DNA from: Gonatopus flavifemur
Taxonomy: Eukaryota > Arthropoda > Insecta > Hymenoptera > Dryinidae
Assembly: GCA_018340375.1 (NCBI GenBank)
Contig: JAFFJZ010000006.1
Span: 12,852,001-12,916,000 of the forward strand
DNA length: 64,000 nucleotides
Direction of reading: 5' to 3'
Shown here: in pieces, positions 1 to 12,100 of the stretch
Layout: each line of letters opens with the position of its first letter
Numbering within the stretch: position 1 is the first letter of the stretch
Program-made: the position numbers and the translations under genes
Notes under the pieces: model-generated
What the model was told of the DNA's origin: nothing
Databases searched by the model: none
Seen by the model: only the letters and a program-made list of their open reading frames with translations

Positions 1-3000
1 GAGCACCGAGAATATGTGTTAAGGAGATGCGTAGAAGGGAAAAAAGTATAAAAGAAGAAAGAGTGATATTAGATTGAACAGAAGGGAAACGACGAAGGTT
101 GAGCCACGGGTTTTGCTCGAGAAGAAAAAAGAAGGGTTGCAGCCTCTAAAGGTATGAATACATGAATATACGTGTTGTACACACACCCACCCACATGCGC
201 ATACCCGTTTACTCTCTATTTATTCATTTCATATATTACATTTTTCTTTGATATGAATTTGAGAGTAACGTAGAACAAAAGGAATAACCCAGACGCATGC
301 TTTTATAACCATTTTTTTCACTTTTGTACAACCGCAATTGTGAGATTGAAAAATCTTGACTCTTCGTAGACTCGAAAAGCTGCGTGAAACGCTGTACGGT
401 GGTATTATTTCATGAATAATACAAGGCTTCGTACACCGATAGATTTTCAAGATATTGACACAACGTTGTATATTTCTGAATCTGGTGTGTTCCCCTTTGA
501 TCTGAGAATCCAGCTATTATTTAAGATGCTTCTTTTCTGCTGCACGAAACCCCTCTTCAAGACTGTTTGCTGACCAAGATTCAGTGGGAACTCGACAAAT
601 ATCACGTTAACAATTTCACGGCCTTGTCTTTCATGTACTTTCCTTTTTCTCGTTCCCTCGTCTTTGTTTTCAGCCCTCTTTCTTTCCGCCATGAACACGC
701 TTTCCTGAAGAGTGCGTGCTTCAGGTTGACGACAGAGTATTGACCTACTGAGACGACCCCTCCGTATGTAATACCTCACCAGAAAGGGTGTCATCCCTTC
801 GTTCATTATTTACGCCCTCGTAGCAACGATGTTGTGGTCTCATATGTAAAAGGATGTGAAAGAGTGAAAAGAAGAAAGATTGAATAGAAGCGAGAAGGAA
901 CGGGAGTCGCTTACTTTCCAGGAGGGAGAAGAAGAAGAAGCACGCAGATTATGTACCAAACTTTATTTTCCTTATCTTTCTCTCTCTTTCTGTTCTTCGT
1001 AAGTAGGCCACTGGGCTATGCTGAAGTGCATAAAGTATATGGGAACTTCAAAGGGCTTTCGAACGGTAATACGACGATATAATGACGATATAATGACACG
1101 CTATAATTACTGGGGTTTGCGAATATACAATCGAAAGATAACAACTCACTCGGTAACCAGTTGGTTTCCACTTGTATTTGAAAATTCGCATTCTTTAAAT
1201 GTTGGTACGTTGGATGCAAGGTTTTTCTTTTCTCAAGAATGAAAATTCGCATAGCAACACGAAATAAACTATTTCAAATAGTACTGAATTCATCGAATGA
1301 TCTCATTCACCTTGAGTATCCGATAATAGATACGAAAATGTTGTTTTGTATGTAAAAGCCTTGTAGATGAGATAACGCTCGTTAGGAGAGTTCATGCTCA
1401 CGGTGGCGAATGCAAACAGCGACTTCAAGATAGCGTATATAATGCTATGAACGAGGAAAGAAATGGAGGGTAAGACAGGAGATATAAAAGCGCATAGCAA
1501 CAGGGAGGGTGATACATCTATCGTTCCATGTATCTTCTTATGAAAACGCATACGTCCCTGTTTACTTTCATGTTGAACGAAAAATTCATTCGGGTTCATA
1601 AATGAATCCGCTTTTATTGGTAATTCTTTGTGATCCGTGTGTATATTTAGATAAGGGAATCGAATCCCACTCCTCACTCTTTATTCTGATGAATAAATAA
1701 GGAAATAATAATAGTTTTTCCGGGAAATCCGATATAAAACTCGAGATAAAACATATTTTTCACAAGATATTCAAATTGCTTTTAGGATCATCAAACGGAC
1801 TCGATAACTCGCCAACTTGCTAACATTTTAATCTCTTCAAACTATTGACTTTGCTCCATCGTATCATGCACCGAAGCAATTCTTCTAAGGTACATTCGTA
1901 ACTCACGATAAGGGTTCGAGACACGGGAAATCGTCCACAGGGATTATCCCTCGCATGTAGATACACACCATCAAAGAGGATTTATTCTTTCCCTTCTTTC
2001 ACATTTTTTGTTTGGTTCTCGATATTGTCACTACTTATATCGGATGTGTCGGATTTCTGGACGACTGCGTGGCTTTTTTCCTCCCTTTCAGTCATCTTAA
2101 TGCAATAAAGGAAACAAATAGAGTAGAGAAAAACGTGAATCAGGGAAAAAGAAAAATCGCGAAAATATGGATTCTGGGAAACAGCACGGATTTTCACGTT
2201 TGGTTTGTGACATACGCTTCGACGAGTAGAGTGATAAATTTTAGAAAAAATGTTCAAGCCTGAATCCGATGATAGGGATGTTGTACAGACAATTAAATAC
2301 TCATTAAGATACTCTTGAATCGAGAATCAAGGGATAATTTCACATTGTTGCCAGGTATATTCTCCTCGCGTACTTTACCGGATCCTTATTCTACCTCATT
2401 CCTTTCTATTCTCCATGAAATCCCCACAAGGCAGTTCCAAATGTACAGAGCGGAGTATAGAATTTCTGCCGTTGCAAAGTGATACGAGTGATTCTGCCTT
2501 CAAATATTCTCGTTGATACGGATCATTATGGAGAGAATAGTTGAGGAAACAGGAAAAATCCAGAGGAACAAAAAAAAGAGAAAAGAAGAGACGAATACGG
2601 GGAAGAGAAATTAGCTGCGCTGATACACTGTACCCACGGTATGGGATGTCATCAAACCTCCGAGCAATCAACATTAAGAGGGGATCATAGTCGGAGTTCT
2701 CACGATTTCTGATTACCATATTCCATACTCGTGTCGTTCCGTCGTTTTTAAACTAGATAGCATAATGCATCCGCAACGGGAAGTCAATCGAAAGATGGCA
2801 ACGTCGAGGGTTGTCGTTTTTCCACGAAATCGATAATGACAAAAATTTACTCCTCGTGTTAATATTCTTGCAACGAATTTTATTGAAATAACGATTTAGT
2901 TGTCGAGGATATTCTCAATATTTCGTTTTCTAACCATTTTGCAAATTCACGAGAACGTGAGAATGATAATTCGATAAAAATAACTTTTGTATCGTTTTGA

Positions 3001-3069
3001 GTATTCGAAGAATCTAACTGTTCATTGTTGCGGGATTTGCACACTACTTGTTCTCATTTTAAGTTGAAT
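1..3069. other. Upstream region without a recognised gene
   Basis: I see no protein with recognisable similarity and no clear transposon. Open frames up to about 119 codons on the minus strand have no family motifs and no supporting splice pattern. A short CA-rich stretch lies near 178-200. The last few hundred bases before 3070 should contain the promoter and 5' UTR of the M13 gene, but no convincing TATA box or start site can be assigned. Confidence 0.4.
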
Positions 3070-3145
3070 ATGTGGTCAAGGGCGATTTATACGGGAATAA
3101 TTTTAATGAACATAATTTACATCAGCGTGGGGTGGGATGCAAACG
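3070..3145 (+). CDS. M13 gene exon 1: start codon and signal peptide
   Basis: ATG at 3070 opens MWSRAIYTGIILMNIIYIS, a short basic start followed by a hydrophobic run typical of a signal peptide. The exon ends at a good donor (GTGAGT, 3146), and the 69-base intron ends at ACAG (3214). The frame stays open upstream to 3025 but without an ATG. Family members with a membrane anchor have a longer cytoplasmic tail; here none is seen. Confidence 0.7.
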
Positions 3146-6100
3146 GTGAGTACCTGAAAATCTCAAAATCCAGCTCCAGTTTCGGGATTGTAATTTTCCA
3201 AAGTATTGCAACAGATTACTGGTACGAATATGAATATCATTTGGGTGTACCTAGTGCATGTAGGGATTTCCATGAGTACGTTTGTGGAGACTGGTTCCAG
3301 AAACATACACGCCGGTATCCTGAATTATCGAATGAAACGGTGTTGTTCGAAGGTGATCAAATTTACGAAAAACTGAATCGTGTGCTACACGGTAAGAACT
3401 ATCCATCACTATTCGTTACAAAATTTCTTGAACTGAGAAATTCATTCTCAAAGAGTGAAAATACTGCAAGTCCAACAATAGTGAAATTCCACTCTTGAAG
3501 AATGAAATTCCATCCCGGGTCGAAAAATTTCGACGGTTTTTGTCCTCTTATTTCATTTTTAGACTGATTTTGTCCTGATGGTTGTGGACAAAACAGTACT
3601 TTTTCAAGATCTGAATTTCTCTTCAATCCCTGGATGAAAAATTCAGACTAGAATCTTGAAAGAGTGCTGTTTTTGTACGCATCAATCAACCATCATGACA
3701 AAATCAGTGTAAAAATGAAATAAGAGTACGAAAACCGTCCAAATTTTTCGACCCGGGATCCTTTAATAAGAGTGAAAAGACTTATTCCAAGAGATTTGGA
3801 GAGTAATGCAAATAATCAGAATCACTCAGTATTTTGATTTACAGATCTTCTTTCGATTAATCGTTCAAGTCGTGGTGCGTGTGAACTACAAAAAGAAGTA
3901 GGAACAGAAAGCTGCAGGGAAATGAGTAATGTGCACTTATACAACACTGTTATAAATTTCTGATTGAATTTTCAATCACAAGTAATGGAAGCAATTTCCA
4001 CTCACGTAAATGAAAAATAATGTACAGTAGTATTGAAAATCCAATAACCAGTTCTTTAAATTTCATCATGTTGTTCATTGTTGAGTTGAGAGATGATTGA
4101 AAATTCAAAATTCAAATATTTTTAAATTTCATTGCATGTTGTTCAAGAAAAAAAAAAGATCACCTCAACGTCGGAACCGGACGCCACAGCCTATTACTCT
4201 AACCACCGCCACTTACGCGGGGGGTGCATTTTTTTTCCTATCATATCACTACGTTCATTCTTCAAACTTGTGAATCAAGATGTACTTATGATGTAGAAAC
4301 ACACTGAACAAATCGTATAATCTAACTAATACATAGTTGAAGTGGATGTGGATGACTTCGTCGTAAGCGTTAGTATACAGGGTGACGAAGAAAAAAAATT
4401 TTGTTTCCAGTATCTATTCTGCAGATGCATGATGCAATTTTTTTTTTGAAGATTAGTTCTTGAGATATGATTTTTTTTTTTTTTTTTTTTTCAATCAAAT
4501 CAACTTGGATCACTTTTTTTATTTTCAGTTGGATATACCAGATTTGATTTTTTTTGCAATTATATAATGATTTTGATATTATTATTATTATGTTATTATA
4601 ATTTTTTAAATTTTTTTTTTTTTTTTCTCTAAATAATTTTTTTTTTTTTTTTTTTTCATTTGAAATAATAATAAAAATAATTCAATTTTTTTTTTTTTTT
4701 CAGTTCACGAAATTTGATTTCATTTTCATTCACATCATGAAAAATATGAAATTCATGAAAAAGTTTTTCAAACCCCAGTTTTACACTGAAACTTCTTCAT
4801 TCTAGAATACGATTTTAGAAATTGAGAACAATGATGATTTATCGATGTCGACAGATTAATTAATGAATTCAAATTTTCCGGTTTTCACAGCATCTGCGTT
4901 TCTCCAAGACCCCGTGTTTATCAATTACCGAAAAAATCAGAATCTAATCCAACTCGCTCAAGAACAATTCCAAATTTGCAAGAGTCTAGGTAATAGACTA
5001 ATCATTTTTTTATTGTTTCTCGATTACTCCGAATCATTCAACTCGACTATGAATCTTCTACTGAGATTTCATCGTTTATTACAGAACCGGTATCGGCGGA
5101 TCGAAATAAATCTGTCACAATGCTTTATGAGAACTTGTTGGGGGCATGGCCTCTCTTGATGAGCGAAGAAGCATCAAGTGATTTCGTATCATCTTCGGAA
5201 AATTACTGGAAATTGATAACTGATTACGCTAAAACGTATGGAGAAACTTCATTATTCGAATTAACGGTCCCTCGCATCACTTCTGAGGGTGAACTCTTAT
5301 TTGCGGTAAGATATTTAAATTCCGGTGTTTCCCCCATTTCGAATTTTCAAATTGTCTTCGAGTAGAATAACGCTGCACGGAGAAAAAAAAATTCCCCTGT
5401 GGCAGTGAAATTTGATTTTGCTGGAGCAGCAAATCTTTTACTATGACATCAATCTCTTTGTTATCACAACAATTTGATTAGCCACGACAGCGAAATTTCT
5501 TCGCTACTCTGCATTTGAAACTATAAATTTTGCTACTCCAACAAAAAATTGGCTACTTCAGTGAATCATGTTGCTCTCTCAGCAATTCGGTTAGCTGTGG
5601 CAGCGGATTTTTAGCCCTTTCCGACACTTGGTCGATTTATGGGACGATGTTTTTGGATGCGTTTGTAACTTTAGAATATGAATTAATCATTCGCAGTAGC
5701 TTCACCTCTGATGAGGTGCTACAGTAGGCGTTCGATTTTCTTCCGTCTGACCTCTCTTTTCAATTCTACTCCTTCTCATCGGTTGGAAAGAGAGATCAGG
5801 CGGAAGAAAATCGAACGCTCACTGCAGTAAATACATCAGCCAATGGCAAAAAAATGGTGCCAATTGATTTGATTCGCCTCTGGAGTATCGTAAAAGACCT
5901 TAAAACACCACCACAAATATAGGTTTGTGTCGGAAAAGGTTAACTACGTCAACAAAAAGATTTGCTATTCTATATATAATACCTCGATTTGCTGCGACAG
6001 CAAATTTTTTTCCTCGATAGGAAGGAACGGTTTTGTTGTGCTCACCAAAACATTTTGTTATTATCTGTTAGAAGTCCAATGGTCGTCGTCGAAACTTATT

Positions 6101-9100
6101 TGTACGAGGGAAAGATGAAATAGTTGATATTTAGGAGCTTCTTTGTAGCTTTGGCAACAAAAGTTATTGCTATAGCGGCTGAAATTCATGCTTTGAACGT
6201 TTCTTTCACTGAAAATCCGGTTGGAAACTTATAAACTGTAAATCTGGGACCCGATTTTGTCCAGAAATAGGAAATTGGGATACTCTGTCGAATGCAATTT
6301 CTGTCACTTTTCGACTGTGGCAGGGAAAATTTGATTTCGCTGGATACCTTTTTCTAGAGCAGCAAATTCTTGGCTGTGACGGCAATCTATTTGTTATCGC
6401 AACAACTTTCTTGACTATGACAGCGACTTTTTATCTGTGGCAGCAAAAAATGTTGACTCCTCCAGCAAAATTTAGTTGCTGTTCTTTATATAATACAGAA
6501 ATTTGCTGAAGGTGGCAACATTCTTTGCTGTCACAGCTAAGAAATCGCTGTCATAGCTAACAAGATTGCTGTGATAGAAAATAGTTTGCTGTCACAGCAA
6601 AAGAGTCCCAAGGGGAATTAGTTTTTGCTGTTGCAGCGAATTTCTTTTTCTCCATGCGAATTCCAAGCGGAACTTCCTAAACATTTCTGACAGTGTTTGA
6701 CAGGATGTTCCAATTTAGTGATCCAGTATGAAATCTACCCTGGTAAAAAAAATCTCTCTAAATCTCTCTGAAATCTCTCTGAATTCCTCTGAATCTCTCC
6801 GCATATCTCCGAATCCCTCAGAATTTTGTATATTTAAATTTCAAAGCTTCCTCTGAATTTACCTGAATATCTCTAAATTTCTCTAAATCTCCCGAAATCT
6901 AATGTATTCAGATTTCAGAGCTTCCTCTGAATTCCTCTGAATATTTCTGAATTTTTGTAAAAATCCCACGCACAATTTTTCCTAATTCACCTGTCTCTGT
7001 GAGTCTCTGACACTCCCCGAATACCTCTGAAATCCTGAACCAAAAATTTAGCTGAATTAATTTCTCTCCGAATTTTTCTGAATTACGCTGAATCTTCCCA
7101 AATTCTTCTGAATATTCCTGAAAAGCTCTGCGCACATATTTTCCCTAATTCAGCCGTCTCTGTAAGTCTCCGACATTCCCTGAATACTTCTGAAATCCTG
7201 GACCAAAAATTTCACTGAATTAATTCCTCTCTGAATTTCTCTGAATTCCTGTGAATATCTCTGAATTACTCTGACTCTTTCTAAATTCCTCTGAATATTT
7301 CTGAAAAGTTCCACGCACAATTTTTCTGATGTATCTGTCTCTGGAAGTCTCTAAAACTCCCAGAAAGCCTCTGAAATGCAGGACCACGATTTTACTGAAT
7401 TTATTCCTCTCTGAATTTCCCAGACTTCCCCCACATCTTCCTCAATTCCGCTGAATATCTCTGAATTTTTCTGAAAAATCCCACGCACAATTTTTTCTCA
7501 TTCACCTGTTTCTGTAAGTCTCTGACACTCCCTGAATACCTCTGGAATCCTGAACCTAAAATTTAACTGAATTAATTCCTCTCTAAATTCCTCTGAATTC
7601 CTCTGAATATTTCTGAAAAGTTCTACGCACAATCTTTCTGAATTCATCTATCTCTGAGAATGTCTGACACTCCTTGAACGCCTCTGAAATGCAGGGCCAA
7701 GAATTTCATTGAATTTGTTCCTTTCTGAATTTCCCAGAATTTCCCTGCATCTCTCTGAGTTCCTCTGAATTTTTCTGAATCCTTCTAAAAAATTTGAGGC
7801 ACAAGTTCTCTCAATCCACTAGTCTCTGAAATCCCCTGAACCACGCTGAATTGCTCTGAGTTTCTCGGATTCTTTCTGAATCTCTCTGAAACGTGAAATT
7901 TTCAGAGAGATTCAGAGAGATTTTTCTACCAGGGTAGTAGAGGTTTTGTCAGTTTCTGATCAAATTTTTAGAGACACGAACCGTTCAAAGCCTGGCAACA
8001 AGGTTTGTTCGACTCCAACAGACTACGCTAAACAAATGGTTTCATCGAATCATGTTTAACCCCTCAAGTACACACAGGTGCAAATTCGCACCAATCATTC
8101 TAAGACTTTTCGTTTTTCGTCAAAGATTGATTTTATTCTCGTGTTTTTTTTTTCACTGTTTCTTTCATACCACGTTGATTTGCACAGTTGTCCCTTCAAT
8201 TTGAAGAAAAGTAAGGTCAAATTGGTCGCACAGGGAGCGAGTTATTAATCGGTAAAGTTGCGTAATGCGAATTTGCACCTGTGTGTACTCCGAAGGTGTG
8301 AAAGAATGTGTTTACTTGAGTGAGATGGTAGAATCCATTAGGACGGTGAAAATCACCAAACAAATGTTTATTCAGTGATGACAACAAAAACCTTCAGTTG
8401 AATTTGTTTCTACGTGAAAATTCATTCGTTTCTCAGCTCTCGAGATCGCCGATAGGAGTGAAAAATCAATTCAAGTATTCAAAAATGATGTATGATATAG
8501 AAAAATGGTTATGTTCGCGAAAAAAAATTGTGAATTATTTGACTGACTTACTTGGAAAATCGAAATTGAACGAAGAATTGTTGACGAAAAGACTCATGGA
8601 TCTATATTCTTTCCGTGGGAAATTATTGGAAGTGAGTCTATGTATATTCTTGTTACGAAATGCTTCATCTTTTCAAAAAAATTGATTATCGATTTCTTGA
8701 TTTTCAGACATTTTCTACGTGGCATATGCCCGAAGTCTTCACTTGGAAAGAATTGATAAACAACTTTAAATTTGACGAAAAGACGGTGAATACTCAATTT
8801 TTTGATAAAATCATTTTTTAATTATTAAATGGAACGATTGAAATTGTGAATTTCAATTTCTATCATCTGGAATGATGAGAGTTTCAAAGAACTGAAAACT
8901 GTAAACTCGAGATCAAAAATTACACGATCATTCCAGCTCCTCGATTGGATGGCGTTTATAAGCAAAGAATATAATTCCACATCGAACCGCCAGTTGGAAC
9001 CGAACTCCAAACTATGGATCGATTCAGAGAATTTCAAAAAGCTTTTTGATTTGTTGAATTTGGAAAAGATGTCGACTATAGGTGAATATTTTCATAGATT

Positions 9101-12100
9101 CATTGAATATTTACAATATGTATGATGCGAAAACGAGGAATTCGAGAGAATTTGTTATTGCACGCAGTGAATCATATACATTTGGATTTCATCGAGAGAA
9201 ATCTAATTCATGTGGATTTGAAATTCAGAGTATTGGTATTGGGCACGGAGTTGGAGTTAGAAGAAAAAAAGAGGTTTGTATATGTGGAGGTCGAATTGTG
9301 TTAGACTCGATATTGTAATTCTACCGACATTATTCTTACCATGTAGATGGGAAACATGTATAGAAGAACATCCAATGAAACATGTCCTGTCTATGATGTA
9401 CGGAACTTACGATGCTTCTAACCTCACGGAATATAGAGTGAGTATTGAAATGTTCCTTGATCGAGAAGATTCCTAAGATAAGTGAACACACTGAGAGAAA
9501 TAATTACTATCACCAACAACATATTTTCATGTTCGGAGAAATCCGTTACTTGAGAAATATGTATCCTTGATACAAGAAAATTTTTCTGAAACTAAGAATA
9601 TAATTCTTGAAGTGGAAAAATATTTTCTTGGGTCTACAACATGTCAACTGTTCATCAAGAATGTGTATTGTTGAAAAAATTCAAGAATACATTTTCTTGG
9701 TATTAGTAATTATATTTCTCTCAGTGCAACAGAAACCGATTGAAAGATTCTCAAATCGTATAAACAGATAGCCCTGCTTAAAGAATCTCATTGAACTGAT
9801 TGATTCTCATCGATTCCGATGCAGAAAACAGATTCAATCCCATTAAAAATTGATTCTCAATGGGTTTGAATCAGTTTTCTGCATCGGAAGCAATGAGAAT
9901 TAATCGGTTCAATGAGATTTTTTGAGCAGGGAGGAACAGATGGTTTTGATTCTTCCAATTGCTTTCTATTGTAAATTTCTTTTGACAAAGTATACTCGCG
10001 CTGAGATATAGGATAAACAATTCTAAAAAACAATTGGCAAATTTTCTCCCAAAAAATAATAACAGAAGAACATGATTTTCTCAAGATTTTGATGGAGTTT
10101 CTCTTCACTTATTCGAAAAAAGATTCGATACTCGAGAAGCAAAATTTTTCCTAGAAATTGAGGAAAACTCTACAAATATTCTTCCATAATTTCTTGAAAA
10201 CGCTACAATGTTTCTCATTTCCAAAGGGAAAAAAATTTCAAAATTATATATAATTCATATGAATTTCTCCATGAATCGTATACAATTTTGGAAACTTTTC
10301 CACTTGGGATGAATGAGATTCAATAAGAAAGATAGAAATTTTTTTCCAGGTGACTCAAATCGTCGAAAACATGAAAGGAATCATCAAAAAACATCTTTCA
10401 TCCTCCAAAAACTTGTCTGAGGACAGAAGAGATGAATATACAAAGAAAATTGATGAAGTAACAGTAAAGTTCCAAAATCCTTTTTGGTATCGAGATGAAT
10501 TTGATATTCAGTCATATTATCAAAATGTAGGTATTATTCATTGGATCTTGTGATAATCGACGAGTTATCATTTTCGTGTACTTATTGTGTATCGTTGAAG
10601 TTTCACTGGACGAAGAGTCACGTGGAGAATATGCTGTTGCACAAGAAGCTGGCGAGTCCGAGAAGATATCAGAAACCATTCTTTATCGAAAACATTATAC
10701 ATAGGTATGAAATTTCATTATTTTTCGAACATTTCCCTAAATTCTCTAAAGAGAATTCAGAGAAATTGAACAAATTTATATTATAATCCCTCATTCATTT
10801 ATTTTTCTCAGAGACATACGTGATTATCCATTAACTATTTTCCCATCTTATGAATTCAACAGAAATCGGATATGTGAGTTTTGATTTTGAGTTTCTCTTC
10901 ACTAAGAATAGAGACAATTTTTATACATTCTGATATATATTTTTCCCATTCACAGCAATAAATTTTACTAATGAACGCGGGGAAAGAAAAGAAATTCACT
11001 GTGACGCCGAAATCTAATTTTGCTGGAACTGGAAATTTTGTGAGCTACCACAGCGGCTTTTTAGCTGTGACAGCAAAAAATTTTTGCTCCTGTAGCAAAT
11101 TCCCGTATTAAATATGGAATAGCAGTCAACATTTTTTGCTGCCAGAGCTAAAAAGTCGCTGTCATGACTGACAAGATTGCTGTGATGGTAAATAGATTGT
11201 TGTCACAGCCAAGAATTTGCTACACTGCGAAATGAAATCTCACTGTCACGGTGAATTTTTTCTCCTTCGTAAAGTTGAGCAGGACTCAGTATAATACAAA
11301 AAATTACAAAGAAATTTGAGTTGAAGATTACGTGTAATTTTGAGAGACCTCTTCTGAGGATGAAGAATCTCTAACAAACGCAACGTCTCAAACCTGTCGA
11401 AAAGGACGTTTCACGCAAAATTTTTCGACAAATGTTCGATGTTGTATTTGTTGGGTTATTGTTTGGGAAACAAACTTGGTGGGCTAATTTTATTACAGTT
11501 TGGGAATGTTTGAATGAATTCTTAGCCTCCACAAACCACGGGAAATTGATCTCAAATTGACGTGTTGTAGATATTCCAATAGGAAGCTTACAACTACCTT
11601 TCTATGACCTATCACATCCTCGGTGAGTTGAAGAAAAGAAGACTGAGATTGTTCAATGAAATTTTTTTTTGTGATTTTTCCAGCCCTGCCAGCAAATTTA
11701 ATGAACTTCATATTGGGAGGACAAATTAATTCGGTCCGTTTTTCTACAGTTGAAGATGCGTTTATTTCATAAGAACATGAATTATCAAATTAATCAAAGT
11801 ATTGTACATCGCTGGCTATCACTTTTCCCCATCTTTCGGGTAATTTTCGGATCCCGTTACGGAAAAACGTCTCGTCTTTCGAAGCGATCCAAGTTAGGAG
11901 CCAATTTTCGATTTCTTCGAACGAAGTGAACCGGTGGCCTGCCAAATCGTGCTGCATCTGTCGGAATAACCAGTAATCAGAAGGAACACTTCCCCTTAGA
12001 ATATCCCACTTCAACGTTTCAAAGCGAGGCTTTGACTGAAATCGCCATTCTTAAAACGTCGAAACCATTCCCTACATGATTCATCAGTTGGAGCATTGTC

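Noticed and set aside
447..806. 119-codon minus-strand frame as a gene
   Set aside because: No recognisable domain, no splice or start context and ordinary composition; likely chance.
11493..11711. Minus-strand 72-codon frame as part of the mariner transposase
   Set aside because: It lies beyond the element's terminal repeat at 11713 and shows none of the transposase motifs.
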